DNA of 64,000 nucleotides from Alkalihalobacillus sp047302405 (GCF_047302405.1 NZ_CP154853.1:4464001-4528000), one strand, 5' to 3'; positions 8,931 through 17,769 are shown, counted from the first letter of the stretch. Made by a program: numbers and translations. The notes: generated by a model not told the origin, from the sequence alone.

Positions 8931-9248
8931 GTGAATATTCAATTTAAAAAAGGTGTTTTGGAATTATGTGTCCTCGTCTTAACAGCTCAGAAGGATAGGT
9001 ATGGGTATGAGTTAGTGGAGGAAATCTCCAAACAGATTGAGATTTCAGAGGGGACGATATATCCCTTGTTAAGAAGATTAACAAAGGATGGCTATTTTTC
9101 TACTTATTTACGTGAATCAAAGGAAGGTCCGCCACGAAAATATTATTGTTTAACAGAGAGTGGAAGGTTTTATAAAAATGAATTGGTTGAGGAATGGAGT
9201 CATTTCTCAAAAGGAGTACAATCGATGATAGATGGGGAGGGAATGTAA
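8931..9248 (+). CDS. PadR-family transcriptional regulator
   Basis: 105 residues with a complete PadR winged helix: GVLELCVLVLTAQKDRYGYELVEEIS, then EGTIYPLLRRLTKDGYFS and the PPRKYYCLTESG wing. Starts with GTG behind AAAGAGGTG. Its stop overlaps the start of the DUF1700 gene (TAATG), so the two are translationally coupled. In Bacillales, PadR genes preceding DUF1700 and DUF4097 genes form small envelope-related operons; the PadR protein probably senses membrane or drug stress and represses the operon. A dyad upstream is the candidate operator. Confidence 0.88.
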   Translation: MNIQFKKGVLELCVLVLTAQKDRYGYELVEEISKQIEISEGTIYPLLRRLTKDGYFSTYLRESKEGPPRKYYCLTESGRFYKNELVEEWSHFSKGVQSMIDGEGM

Positions 9249-9790
9249 TGCTACAAGAGCGTTATATGGAGCGGCTTGAACAGGAATTAATAAGTGTACC
9301 AGAAAAAGAACGAGAAGAGATTCTTGTTGATTATGAAGAGCATTTTTATATTGGTCGTGAAAAAGGTCGGAGTGAAGAAGATATTATTAAGGGGCTAGGG
9401 TCGCCGAAAAAAGTAGCTAAAGAGATTATGTACAATCTGAGAGTTTCGAGTGCCAAAGAAAATCCATCCTTTAAAAATGTTTCGAGGGCTGTGGTTGCTA
9501 CCTTAGGGTTAGGGTTCTTTAATTTAATCATAGTGCTTGTTCCATATGTGCTGGTTTTAACGGTACCGTTTGTCCTCCTTACAGTGGGAGCGGTTCTTGT
9601 ATTTTCACCGGTTTTATTATTAATTGAAAGTGGATTTACCTTAACCTTTTTAAAAGAAACCTTTTATATGCTTGGGTTGGTAGGGGTCGGGTTGTTGGCA
9701 CTAGTTGGTGCCTACTATACTCTTCGTCTTATTTATAAGGGAACCCTTCGCTATTTATCATTTAACTTAAAAGTGATTAGGGGGTCATAA
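9248..9790 (+). CDS. DUF1700-family membrane protein
   Basis: 180 residues. The N-terminal 65 are a charged helical domain with the family's characteristic pattern (ERLEQELISVPEKEREEIL, then EEHF and LGSPKKVAKEI), followed by two or three hydrophobic segments from about residue 80. DUF1700 proteins are inner-membrane proteins of unknown role, commonly encoded between a PadR regulator and a DUF4097 protein, as here. Start at 9248 follows GGGGAGGG; a longer frame from 9194 overlaps PadR without a ribosome-binding site. Confidence 0.8.
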   Translation: MLQERYMERLEQELISVPEKEREEILVDYEEHFYIGREKGRSEEDIIKGLGSPKKVAKEIMYNLRVSSAKENPSFKNVSRAVVATLGLGFFNLIIVLVPYVLVLTVPFVLLTVGAVLVFSPVLLLIESGFTLTFLKETFYMLGLVGVGLLALVGAYYTLRLIYKGTLRYLSFNLKVIRGS

Positions 9791-9792
9791 AG

Positions 9793-10566
9793 TTGAATTG
9801 GAATTTACCTATCAAAAAAATAGTCGGAATTGCGTTGTTTCTCATTGGGCTATCGATTATCGGCAATGTCGTTCTGTACCAATATGGTCACTCTCCTTTT
9901 AATCTTGCTACATTAGATGTAACAAAACAAGTGGAAGCGAACTCAGTGGAATCGATTGAAGTGGTCACAAGTGTAGGCGATGTTCAATTAAGAACCTATG
10001 AGGGCGATGAGATCATCGTCTCATTAGAAGGAGAAACAGAGCAAAAGCTTTTAGATAATTATGAGCTAGTTGTTCAGCAATCGCAATCAAATCTTTTTAT
10101 TGAATTAGTAAAAAAACCGACAGTTAAACTTTTTTCGGTTTTTCCTGACTACGGCAATTTGACCATTCAAATACCGGAAAAAGAGCTTTCAAAACTTAAA
10201 GTAAGTAATAATGTTGGGAGTATAAGAGTGTTTGGGGTAACAGCAGAGAATTTTGAATTATATGCATCGGTCGGACTGATACAAGCAGACGAAGTGAAAG
10301 GTGAAATTACAGCAAGAAGTGAGGTTGGGGTGATTGATCTTAAGGTTGCTGAACTAGTGGCGAATATTAAAGCTCATTCTTCTGTTGGCGATGTTCAAGT
10401 CACATTAATTGAGACCCCAGCAGCGTTAAGGCATGAACTGCGTAGTCAGCTAGGAGGACAGTCTGTTGATCTTCCCGCGTCTGTTAATGTAAATGATGAG
10501 ACAGCTCCTTTAGTTGAACTAACGACAGAAGTAGGAAATGTTTCATTGAAATCTAATGGAAGATAA
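9793..10566 (+). CDS. DUF4097-type beta-helix envelope protein
   Basis: 257 residues with one N-terminal membrane anchor (about residues 9-29) and an exported repetitive beta domain. Recurrent SVGDVQLR, NVGSIRVF, EVGVIDLK and SVGDVQVT rungs are the hallmark of the DUF4097 parallel beta-helix. It probably lies on the outer face of the membrane; the family's function is unknown. TTG start with GGGGGT 7 bases upstream, 2 bases after the DUF1700 stop, and a terminator directly after it, making this the third and last gene of the operon. Confidence 0.75.
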   Translation: MNWNLPIKKIVGIALFLIGLSIIGNVVLYQYGHSPFNLATLDVTKQVEANSVESIEVVTSVGDVQLRTYEGDEIIVSLEGETEQKLLDNYELVVQQSQSNLFIELVKKPTVKLFSVFPDYGNLTIQIPEKELSKLKVSNNVGSIRVFGVTAENFELYASVGLIQADEVKGEITARSEVGVIDLKVAELVANIKAHSSVGDVQVTLIETPAALRHELRSQLGGQSVDLPASVNVNDETAPLVELTTEVGNVSLKSNGR

Positions 10567-10578
10567 AGTAAAGTTAAG

Positions 10579-10611
10579 GAGCAGCTACAAGTTTAGTAGT
10601 TGCTCTTTTTT
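10579..10611 (+). terminator. Terminator of the PadR operon
   Basis: Stem GAGCAGCTAC / GTAGTTGCTC followed by six T residues, 12 bases after the stop codon. Confidence 0.85.
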
Positions 10612-10670
10612 AACGCGATATAAAGGGATTATTGAGGATAAAGCGAATATAAATGAAGAGGTGATTCCGG

Positions 10671-11123
10671 TTGGCCGTTCGAAATTCTATTAAGGCTCTA
10701 ATCATTCAAAACAATCACATTTTATTAACTAAAAATGAGGATCGGGAAGGCTTCTTTTATATGTGTCCTGGGGGCGGGCAGGAGCATGGGGAAACTTTTC
10801 ATCAAGCATTACAAAGAGAATGTTTAGAGGAGATTGGACAAAAGGTTACGATTAATGAAATTGCTCATATAAGAGAATATATTGGAAAAAATCATCAACA
10901 TGCTGAATTTGATTATGACCTTCATCAAGTTGAGTATTATTTTTCTTGTCAGTTGACGTCACCGGTAGAAGAGTGTCGTCCTCAAAATCCAGATGAACAT
11001 CAAGTCGCTGTCGTATGGGTGAATTTAAACGAATTACACCAGCACAGGTTTTATCCTTATCAAATGATTCAATATTTGATACATAATGAAGGAAATAAAA
11101 TTTATTTAGGTGATACGAATTAG
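10671..11123 (+). CDS. Nudix hydrolase
   Basis: 150 residues with a near-canonical Nudix box, GGGQEHGETFHQALQRECLEE followed by IGQ (GX5EX7REUXEEXGU), at about residues 35-57. The family hydrolyses nucleoside diphosphates linked to another moiety, using Mg bound by the Nudix glutamates. Substrate not predictable. TTG start behind AAGAGGTGATT. It ends 25 bases before the next gene and could be co-transcribed with it. Confidence 0.88.
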   Translation: MAVRNSIKALIIQNNHILLTKNEDREGFFYMCPGGGQEHGETFHQALQRECLEEIGQKVTINEIAHIREYIGKNHQHAEFDYDLHQVEYYFSCQLTSPVEECRPQNPDEHQVAVVWVNLNELHQHRFYPYQMIQYLIHNEGNKIYLGDTN

Positions 11124-11148
11124 AACAAAAATTAAAGGTGGTTTAACA

Positions 11149-11376
11149 ATGAGCTTTGGCGTGATTTTAGTGATTGCAATGGTAGTGCTCCCTGCGATGG
11201 GTATTGGCGCTTATTCGGTTAAGAAGGATTATGAATTAAAAGAGAGAAGACTTGAAGTCAGAGAATTAGAGTTGGAATTAGAAATGAAAAAGTTGGATCA
11301 TGAAGAAAGAAAGCAACTTTCCTCGGGTACCTATCATTTAGAGTCTGAACAGCGACCAAGGAATAGGGAGAATTAG
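11149..11376 (+). CDS. Small membrane protein with charged coiled coil
   Basis: 75 residues: one N-terminal transmembrane helix (about 3-23), then a highly charged heptad-like helix (KERRLEVRELELELEMKKLD) and a short polar tail. The plan resembles PspB-like or other anchored coiled-coil peptides, but I cannot assign a family. The ATG at 11149 has AAAGGTGG 7 bases upstream; an earlier in-frame start overlapping the Nudix gene lacks one. Confidence 0.65.
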   Translation: MSFGVILVIAMVVLPAMGIGAYSVKKDYELKERRLEVRELELELEMKKLDHEERKQLSSGTYHLESEQRPRNREN

Positions 11377-11392
11377 GGTAAGGGAAGAAGGG

Positions 11393-11439
11393 GCTGTGCC
11401 CATAAGGTCAACAAAATGACTTTATGGACACAGCTTTTT
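11393..11439. terminator. Terminator between convergent genes
   Basis: Long stem (GCTGTGCCCATAAGGTCA against TGACTTTATGGACACAGC, one mismatch and one G-T pair) with five T residues on the + strand. It ends the small membrane gene and may also serve the convergent MFS gene. Confidence 0.85.
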
Positions 11440-11455
11440 ATATATTTACCGGCAA

Positions 11456-12673
11456 CTATGCGTCTATTTTCATCTCTGAAAGGCTAGACTCTTGTTCCTT
11501 ATTTTGGATAAACAAGGAAGAGAGAAGACTTAAACTTAATAATAGAGCTAACAACAGAAAAGCGATCTGATACTGACCAACTTCTAAAATACGAATAGCT
11601 ACAAAGGGGGCAGAACTAGCTCCGAGAAATAAAATAAAGGCATTAAAGGATAAGGCCCCTCCTCGTGCGGCACCAGATAATTCGCTGATTAAAGAAATGT
11701 TAATAGGATTCACCAATGATAGACCAAAAACAAATAAGATGGTCATTAATACCATAAAGGACAAACTTGGACTAAAACCGACGCACACAATACCAACAAT
11801 GGCACATATCAAACCCGTTCTTAAAACAGTAAGCATCCCAAAGCGCTTCGCTAGTTGCCCAGCAAAAGGAGAGATGAGCATCCCAACAATTCCTATTCCT
11901 CTTATCATTAAGATATCATCGGTATTAAGTCCATAAATATCAGATACATAATGGCCAAGAATAGTATAAAGTCCAACTAAAGAAAAGAGCACCATAAACG
12001 TGATCGGAAAGGCTAAAAGAAGTTGTTTCTTTTTTAAAAGGGCAAACATCTTTTTGAATTTGAGTAAAATGTTTTCCTTTTGTTCTGGTGGTGGCTCTTG
12101 AGGTAAAAATCGGATGACCATAAGAGTTGTTAAGAAATATAGGATGCCAAGGATAAAGAAGAGGGTGTTCCAGTTAAAGAGCTGGTCGATGAGACCGCTA
12201 AAAACTTGGCCTATAATGGCAGCCATAAAAAAACCTAAACTAATATAACCGATAACCATCACTCTTTTTTCGCGTGGGAACATCTCACCTGCATATACGA
12301 GTGAAATGGGGGCAAAGGCCGCGGCAATGAGTCCTTGTAACGCCCTTAAGGCAACCAATGTATAGAAATGGTCAACAAACCCGGTTATAAAGGTAACGAG
12401 TGCTAAGAGGGAAAGGCTCACAACGAGAAAAATTTTACGCCCAAATCGGTCGGAAAATGGTCCATAAATTAAACAACCGAGTGCATAACAAAAAGCAAAG
12501 GCACTACCAAGCCAAGCTGCTTGTTTCAACGGGATCGAAAATAAACTAGAAAACATCGATAATAATGGTATCGTAATATACATGCTTGAGAGAATGATTA
12601 AACCACACCAAAATAAAATAAATGTCATAAGAGAATACCTCGGATGACTCGCGAATGTTGATTTGACTTTCAA
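11456..12673 (-). CDS. MFS transporter (drug-exporter type)
   Basis: About 405 residues with twelve predicted transmembrane segments. The MFS motif A between helices 2 and 3 is clear: GPFSDRFGRKIFL at about residues 65-78. The protein resembles YybF/YgaY-type and bicyclomycin-like exporters of the DHA1 group. A TTG start at 12673 is chosen because AAGGAGG lies 5 bases upstream; the longer frame from 12703 would place this Shine-Dalgarno sequence inside the gene. Substrate unknown. It is a single-gene unit converging on the 11149 gene. Confidence 0.82.
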   Translation of the reverse strand: MKVKSTFASHPRYSLMTFILFWCGLIILSSMYITIPLLSMFSSLFSIPLKQAAWLGSAFAFCYALGCLIYGPFSDRFGRKIFLVVSLSLLALVTFITGFVDHFYTLVALRALQGLIAAAFAPISLVYAGEMFPREKRVMVIGYISLGFFMAAIIGQVFSGLIDQLFNWNTLFFILGILYFLTTLMVIRFLPQEPPPEQKENILLKFKKMFALLKKKQLLLAFPITFMVLFSLVGLYTILGHYVSDIYGLNTDDILMIRGIGIVGMLISPFAGQLAKRFGMLTVLRTGLICAIVGIVCVGFSPSLSFMVLMTILFVFGLSLVNPINISLISELSGAARGGALSFNAFILFLGASSAPFVAIRILEVGQYQIAFLLLALLLSLSLLSSLFIQNKEQESSLSEMKIDA

Positions 12674-12806
12674 GGCGACCTCCTTTTTCCTTATAATCAT
12701 CATAAACTAGATTAGTTCAGAATAATAAGTTTATTTGGGTGGGAAGTATAAGAAGGAGACTACTATGGTTTAGGATATTCACACCGATAGCAGTCTCATG
12801 TTGTTT

Positions 12807-14042
12807 TTATTCCTTTGATTCAAAAAGCTGAACAATTTCAACGATCACTTCGGTTGCTTTGACCATATTGTCGGCAGAAATAAATTCAAATTTACCATGG
12901 TAATTTTCCCCGCCCGTAAAGAGGTTAGGAGTAGGCAATCCCATATAAGAAATTTGTGAACCATCAGTACCACCACGGATTGGTTGGATAATTGGTTCGA
13001 TGTTTACATTTTTCATAGCGGTAGAGGCAATATCGACGATTTCTTTTACCGGCTCGATTTTTTCCTTCATATTGTAATACTGATCATTCATCTCCATAAA
13101 TACACGGTCTTCTTCATATATTGCATTCATATCACGTACGATTGAATGGAGTTGTACTTTTTTGTTCTCAAATTCAGCACGATCAAAATCGCGAATAATA
13201 TAGTACATTTTTGTTTCTTCAACATCTCCTTCTAAAGATAAGAGATGATAAAAACCTTCATATCCTTCCGTAAATTCAGGAGCTTGGGCAGCAGGAAGGC
13301 GGCGCTGTAATTCCATCGCAATCTTAGTAGAATTGACCATTTTTCCTTTTGCAGTACCAGGATGAATGTTTGAACCTTTAATGGTAATTTTCGCCCCGGC
13401 AGCATTAAAACTTTCATATTGTAACTCCCCTAAAGGTCCACCGTCTAAAGTGTAAGCATAATCAGCATCAAAAGCTTTTACATCAAATTTATGCGGTCCA
13501 CGACCGATCTCTTCATCAGGTGTAAAAGCAACACGAATACGTCCATGTTTGATTTCAGGGTGTTTTATTAAATAATCCATTGCTGTCATAATTTCAGCAA
13601 TTCCCGCTTTATCATCAGCTCCGAGTAGAGTGGTGCCATCGGTCGTCACTAAAGTATGTCCTATGTAGTTACTCATTTGTGGGAAATCCCTCGGTGATAA
13701 AATCACTTTTTTCTCTTCATTTAAAATGATCGGATTCCCATCATATTTATCAATAACTTGTGGATTGACGTTTTTGCCGGTAAAGTCTGTAGCCGTATCA
13801 ATATGGGCTAAAAATCCAATCGTTGGAACTTCCTTGTCCGTGTTGGCAGGTAGGGTCGCCATCACATAGCCATTCTCATCGATGGTCACATCAGACATGC
13901 CGATCTCTTTTAATTCCTCTACTAATAGCTGGGCTAATTCTAATTGTCCAGCTGTCGATGGACAGGCTTCATTTTCTTCATTAGATTGGGTATCGATTTT
14001 TGCATAGTTAATTAAACGTTTGATTAAATCAGTTTTATTCAT
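12807..14042 (-). CDS. pepT: Peptidase T (tripeptide aminopeptidase)
   Basis: 411 residues, the usual length. M20B metal and catalytic motifs are all present: FLAHIDTA near residue 80, LGADDKAG near 142, FTPDEEIGRGPHKFD near 175, GGPLGEL near 197, IRGGTDGSQ near 353 and GGENYHGKFEF near 378. It removes the N-terminal residue from tripeptides in the cytoplasm using two zinc ions. ATG 14042 is preceded by AAAGGAGCAC; the frame stays open 186 bases further upstream, but that extension has no homology-like character or ribosome-binding site. Confidence 0.95.
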   Translation of the reverse strand: MNKTDLIKRLINYAKIDTQSNEENEACPSTAGQLELAQLLVEELKEIGMSDVTIDENGYVMATLPANTDKEVPTIGFLAHIDTATDFTGKNVNPQVIDKYDGNPIILNEEKKVILSPRDFPQMSNYIGHTLVTTDGTTLLGADDKAGIAEIMTAMDYLIKHPEIKHGRIRVAFTPDEEIGRGPHKFDVKAFDADYAYTLDGGPLGELQYESFNAAGAKITIKGSNIHPGTAKGKMVNSTKIAMELQRRLPAAQAPEFTEGYEGFYHLLSLEGDVEETKMYYIIRDFDRAEFENKKVQLHSIVRDMNAIYEEDRVFMEMNDQYYNMKEKIEPVKEIVDIASTAMKNVNIEPIIQPIRGGTDGSQISYMGLPTPNLFTGGENYHGKFEFISADNMVKATEVIVEIVQLFESKE

Positions 14043-14226
14043 AAGATGTGCTCCTTTGCTAAGTAAATGATAATCAGTAAATGTTATGATCGGAAAACTT
14101 TTTGTTCTAATCATATCATGTCTAGTTTGTGCTGGCGAATAGGGAAGATAGGGATATGTAATTGTCGTATAGTTTTTCCAATAAGACAAATAATAGGAAA
14201 AACTATCTGATAATGAGGTGTCGATC

Positions 14227-14631
14227 ATGTATCAATCAACTGAACGTATTCAGGAGCTACTAAATGCTTGTGATCAAATATTGAATCATATGGAAGTGAA
14301 TGAATCTCAAAATATGTTATTAGAAAAAATTAAACAACAATTAAGGAGTAGCAATGAACAATTTCAATATCAGGGAAATGATCCAAGCACCTATAAACAG
14401 CTACAGCATTCGGTTAATGAATTAAGTTACAACTTAGAAGTATTACAGGAATCTGTCTTTCAAGATTATCAGAGCTACACTAATAACAGTATTGATGATT
14501 TTGAAGCCTTATCTTACAAAGAGCAAATGGATTATGCAAATATTTATCATGCTAAAATTGATTACTATAGCACAACGAAGCTTCTGCAAAATTTAGAGAA
14601 AGTAAACACTGAGCTCATGCAGCTTTTGTAA
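14227..14631 (+). CDS. Small helical protein of unknown function
   Basis: 134 residues, almost entirely predicted helix, hydrophilic and rich in Gln, Asn, Glu and Leu, with no signal peptide or membrane segment. No family recognised. The ATG at 14227 has GAGGTG 6 bases upstream, a convincing translation start. It is divergent from pepT and shares the intergenic region with it. The sequence (for example KQLQHSVNELSYNLEVLQES) suggests a small coiled-coil protein. Confidence 0.6.
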   Translation: MYQSTERIQELLNACDQILNHMEVNESQNMLLEKIKQQLRSSNEQFQYQGNDPSTYKQLQHSVNELSYNLEVLQESVFQDYQSYTNNSIDDFEALSYKEQMDYANIYHAKIDYYSTTKLLQNLEKVNTELMQLL

Positions 14632-14702
14632 AGGATGAAGAGGTGGCTCTAAAAATGTAATGGAGAGGATTCGCGATTTTGCTTAGGAATTATAGTTGTT
14701 TC

Positions 14703-14844
14703 GCACCGTAAATGAGCGAAACTAAGATTTTCATTACGAATAAAGGTTAATACGCACTGTAAATGAGCGAAACTAAGATTTTCATTACGAATAAAGGTTA
14801 ATACGCACTGTAATTGAGCGGAATCAAGATTCCCATTACGAATC
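14703..14844. repeat. 51-bp tandem repeat, about 2.7 copies
   Basis: Units start at 14703, 14754 and 14805, each beginning GCACYGTAAWTGAGCG and continuing with TTCATTACGAAT. The first two are nearly identical; the third is diverged and incomplete. It lies in a gap of about 440 bases (14632-15072) that otherwise holds nothing I can identify. Confidence 0.85.
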
Positions 14845-15072
14845 GCCTTTTAATTTAAACCCGTTCTTTCTAAACTTGCAAAAGCAACCTGTTGGGAGCT
14901 AATTCACATCCTCGTCTCCTTAAATTTCTTACGCTCAAATGTCATTTTTTGATTACTTATGCTAAATTAGTGAAGAGAATTAAATAGTCATACTTCACTT
15001 AGGTTTCACATTTATGAGCTATATTAAAAAAGCAAATAGATAGAGTGGGTAAGGATGAAAGGAGAATTTGTA

Positions 15073-15564
15073 ATGAGAATGAAGGTAAGACAAGTTTTAC
15101 TATTTTTAACGTTGGTTGTGATTTTAAGTGCGTGTAATCAGGATGGACAGGATCAGGTAAATGAACCAGATACATTAACGATGCTTGATGTTGAGATATT
15201 TTTAGAAGAGGATATAGCCGTAAACGAAGCGACTGTCATCACCGCAGAAGTGACACAAGGGGAACAAGTTGTTGAGGATGCGGATGAAGTTGTGTTTGAA
15301 GTGTGGACTTTAGGTAGCAAAGAAGCGAGTGAGATGATCGAAGGTACTCATAGCGAAAACGGGATGTATAAAATGGAATATCGTTTCTTAGAGAAAGACA
15401 TTTATTATGTACAAGCTCATGTCACGGCTCGCAATATGCATGTCATGCCACAACAAGAGGTTATCGTCGGTGATTTTACGGATGAAGAATTGGCAGAGAT
15501 ATTTGAGGCCGAACACGAAGAAGCAACAGAAGATGAGGAAGAAATGGATCATTCAGGCCATTAA
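15073..15564 (+). CDS. YtkA-like lipoprotein
   Basis: 163 residues with a lipoprotein signal peptide ending in LSAC at about residue 20. The mature part contains a YtkA-like beta domain (residues 35-135: VNEATVITAEVTQG, then YKMEYRFLEKDIYYVQAHVTA), the small exported domain also found in FixH/YtkA proteins. The tail is acidic and ends with a histidine/methionine segment (EMDHSGH) that could bind copper or another metal, an inference. ATG 15073 sits 8 bases after AAAGGAG. Single gene. Confidence 0.75.
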   Translation: MRMKVRQVLLFLTLVVILSACNQDGQDQVNEPDTLTMLDVEIFLEEDIAVNEATVITAEVTQGEQVVEDADEVVFEVWTLGSKEASEMIEGTHSENGMYKMEYRFLEKDIYYVQAHVTARNMHVMPQQEVIVGDFTDEELAEIFEAEHEEATEDEEEMDHSGH

Positions 15565-15599
15565 GGCTTGAATGATTTTTTCCTTTACTAATCATAAAA

Positions 15600-15631
15600 G
15601 AGAGGCGCCTCCTTCAGAAGAGGTGCCTCTC
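15600..15631 (-). terminator. Terminator of the aldo/keto reductase gene
   Basis: Perfect-looking stem GAGAGGCGCCTC / GAGGTGCCTCTC (one G-T pair) with a short T-run on the minus strand, about 65 bases after the reductase stop codon. Confidence 0.65.
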
Positions 15632-15697
15632 GTATAAGAATGTGTTTATTAAAAACATGCTTCTTCTTGTGATTGAGTGTACACTAGAGTGAATTGT

Positions 15698-16693
15698 CTA
15701 AGAATGATTATTGACGATGTTCTCAATTTCTGTAAGTTCTTTCTGGTTAAATGATAAGTTATCAAGTGCGCGCACATTTGCCTCGATTTGACTCACTTTG
15801 CTTGCTCCAACTAACACACTTGTTACAATACCATCTCGTAATATCCATGAAACTGCCATTTCTGCTAAAGATTGGCCGCGTCGTTTGGCTAGTTCATTTA
15901 ATTTTTGTACCTTCTGAATGGTGGCATTGACATTTTCTTTTTGTAAAAATGGGCTTGTTGAACGACTTGCTCTAGAGTCATTAGGAATGCCATTTAAGTA
16001 GCGATCCGTTAATAAACCTTGTGCTAACGGACTAAATGCAATCGCCCCTAAGCCTTGATCAACAAGCACATCCTTTAGTCCATCTTCAATCCAGCGATTA
16101 AATATATTATAAGAAGGCTGATGGATGATAAAAGGTGTCCTTAATTGTTTAAACAGCTTTGTCATCTCAAGCGTTTGTTCCGCAGAGTAATTGGAAATCC
16201 CTATATACAATGCTTTTCCTTGTCTAACAATCAAATCGAGTGCTTCTACTGTTTCCTCTATAGGTGTTTCTTCATCTGGACGATGTGAGTAAAAAATATC
16301 GACATAATCAAGGTTCATTCGCTTTAAACTTTGCTCAAGACTTGCGACTAGATACTTTTTGGAACCACCATCTCCATAAGGGCCTGCCCACATATAGTAG
16401 CCTGCCTTTGAAGAGATAATCATTTCATCACGATATGATTGAAAGTCTTGTTTTAAAATTTGTCCAAAATTCTCTTCTGCACTACCAGGTGGTGGCCCAT
16501 AATTATTGGCTAAATCAAAGTGAGTAATGCCTAAATCAAACGCGGCACGAACCATTTGTCGACTATTTTCATAGACATCAACTCCTCCAAAATTATGCCA
16601 TAGTCCTAGTGAAATTGCAGGAAGTTTTAATCCACTTTTCCCGACACGATTATAAATCATCTTCTCATATCTGTTTGAATTGGCTATATACAT
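15698..16693 (-). CDS. Aldo/keto reductase (YghZ/Gpr type)
   Basis: 331 residues with the AKR barrel signatures: LGLWHNFGG near 20, FDLANNYGPPPGSAEENFG near 53 (catalytic Asp and Tyr), IISSKAGYYM near 83 (Lys), DIFYSHRPDEETP near 126 (His), and the C-terminal nucleotide-binding VGASKVSQIEANVRAL. This resembles L-glyceraldehyde 3-phosphate reductases, which reduce aldehydes with NADPH. The ATG at 16693 has AAAGGAGGGT upstream. The frame remains open to 16810, but that part lies in a non-coding repeat. Confidence 0.9.
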   Translation of the reverse strand: MYIANSNRYEKMIYNRVGKSGLKLPAISLGLWHNFGGVDVYENSRQMVRAAFDLGITHFDLANNYGPPPGSAEENFGQILKQDFQSYRDEMIISSKAGYYMWAGPYGDGGSKKYLVASLEQSLKRMNLDYVDIFYSHRPDEETPIEETVEALDLIVRQGKALYIGISNYSAEQTLEMTKLFKQLRTPFIIHQPSYNIFNRWIEDGLKDVLVDQGLGAIAFSPLAQGLLTDRYLNGIPNDSRASRSTSPFLQKENVNATIQKVQKLNELAKRRGQSLAEMAVSWILRDGIVTSVLVGASKVSQIEANVRALDNLSFNQKELTEIENIVNNHS

Positions 16694-16708
16694 TTTAACC
16701 CTCCTTTT

Positions 16709-16889
16709 ATAAAAAGCGAAGTCCGTTTGTTCAGAAGCGAGAAAGTCAAGGAACAACGCTAAGTTCGCACCATCCTGCCGCAACGCCTTGTACCCACGTC
16801 CTGTGGGCAAGAACAGGTGATGAAGACGCTTTTTGTTTTCACTCAGATGGGCGATTTTTCTCGAGCTTCTAACGGACGTAGCTAGATTA
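16709..16889. repeat. Structured repeat family R2, solitary copy
   Basis: Bounded by AAAAAGCGAAGTCCGTTTGT and CTTCTAACGGACGTAGCTAG, which can pair as the outer stem of a long hairpin; inner arms are AGAAGCGAGAAAG and TTTTTCTCGAGCTTCT. The interior of this copy is unique. Related copies stand in tandem at 47411-47914. Lies directly upstream of the reductase start, so it could also affect that gene's leader. Confidence 0.75.
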
Positions 16890-17140
16890 TTTTTGGATAT
16901 ATAAATGTTACTTGAATTTCTTTTATTTAGTTGATCCTCTTATGAAATGATGCGTTAAGTGTTCCACCTTTCATTTTACCTCTTGGATACGAAAATGAAA
17001 GTGAAAGTTATGAATTATTTAAATATAAATGCGTCTCGTATGTGTAATCTTTGAATAATCATAGGAAGATAGAGGTTATGAGCATTTTTGATAACCTCAG
17101 AAGGTGAGATGGGACGGACTTTTCACTTTATAAAAAGATA
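16890..17140. other. Intergenic region without recognised features
   Basis: AT-rich sequence between the repeat and the small membrane-protein terminator. No reading frame with a ribosome-binding site and no convincing structure were seen. Confidence 0.5.
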
Positions 17141-17190
17141 AAGGGGCTGACCCTCAAAGGTCAATTTCATCACCTTTTGGACAGCCCTTC
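17141..17190 (-). terminator. Terminator after the 42-residue membrane protein
   Basis: Imperfect stem AAGGGGCTGACC...CTCAAAGGT against ACCTTTTGGACAGCCCTT, starting 6 bases after the stop codon of the minus-strand gene at 17196-17324. Confidence 0.55.
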
Positions 17191-17195
17191 TATAA

Positions 17196-17324
17196 TTATG
17201 CAGGAAAATATTCTAATCCGAGGACATGGTGAGCAAATAAAAAGACAACAATCATTAAAATTAACCCGAATAGTAAACCAAAAAGGGCATCACTAATATC
17301 GAGATTCTTTTTTGTTTTGGCCAT
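17196..17324 (-). CDS. 42-residue single-pass membrane protein
   Basis: A very short gene, with a strong AGAAAGGAG ribosome-binding site 7 bases before its ATG and a terminator after it. The product starts MAKTKKNLDISDALFG, followed by one transmembrane helix (about residues 14-32, LLFGLILMIVVFLFAHHVLG) and a short tail. No family recognised. The clean expression signals make it likely to be real. Confidence 0.6.
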   Translation of the reverse strand: MAKTKKNLDISDALFGLLFGLILMIVVFLFAHHVLGLEYFPA

Positions 17325-17356
17325 GAGTCTTCTCCTTTCTTATGAAATTATGCTCT

Positions 17357-17677
17357 TCATAAGAAAGGAAATTGTGTACTTTGGAGCTTTATCGTCATTA
17401 ATAAATCATTTAAGATTAACTGTGCTATGTAGGAATCAATAAATTGGTCATGAATTGACGCAACTTGACCTGATCCGCTGAGCGTAGCAGATGAAAGGGG
17501 TTTCCATTTCAGCTCAGAGCTGGAATCGTTTGAACTAGTCGTGTCTTGTGACGGCAACCAGAGAGTTTCACTATAAGCAACATCCACATTCATAAAGGTT
17601 GTTGCTGGAGAAGGCGCTATAAAACCATGGATTATAATACTGTATATAAGAGTAAGAAGTAGGAGCGATTTTTTCAT
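17357..17677 (-). CDS. Small exported protein of unknown function
   Basis: 106 residues. The N-terminus is a typical signal peptide (MKKSLLLLTLIYSIIIHGF, then SPATT); the remainder is polar, serine-rich (TTSSNDSSSELKW), and ends with a predicted helix. No family recognised. ATG 17677 follows AGGTGG by 5 bases; a GTG three codons earlier is less likely. It lies upstream of, and in the same direction as, the 42-residue membrane protein, 32 bases apart, so the two may be co-transcribed. Confidence 0.55.
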   Translation of the reverse strand: MKKSLLLLTLIYSIIIHGFIAPSPATTFMNVDVAYSETLWLPSQDTTSSNDSSSELKWKPLSSATLSGSGQVASIHDQFIDSYIAQLILNDLLMTIKLQSTQFPFL

Positions 17678-17751
17678 AATTCCCACCTGTTTCTATAAAA
17701 TAAAAGCCATTTGATAAATGGTTGACAGTGAATAGAGTAGCGGTATATAAT

Positions 17752-17769
17752 TATCTCGATTTTAAGATA
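17752..17769. promoter_or_regulatory. MhqR-type operator before the regulator gene
   Basis: TATCTCGATTTTAAGATA, an 18-bp imperfect inverted repeat 31 bases before the MarR-family start. The same 18-bp pattern occurs before the dioxygenase gene. It resembles the TATCTCGAATTCGAGATA operator known for Bacillus subtilis MhqR. Confidence 0.7.

Noticed and set aside
12807..14228. Long form of peptidase T starting at 14228
   Set aside because: The 62-residue extension overlaps the divergent promoter region, while ATG 14042 has a good ribosome-binding site and gives the normal length.
16694..16810. N-terminal extension of the aldo/keto reductase
   Set aside because: The extension is encoded by R2 repeat DNA; ATG 16693 has AAAGGAGGG.
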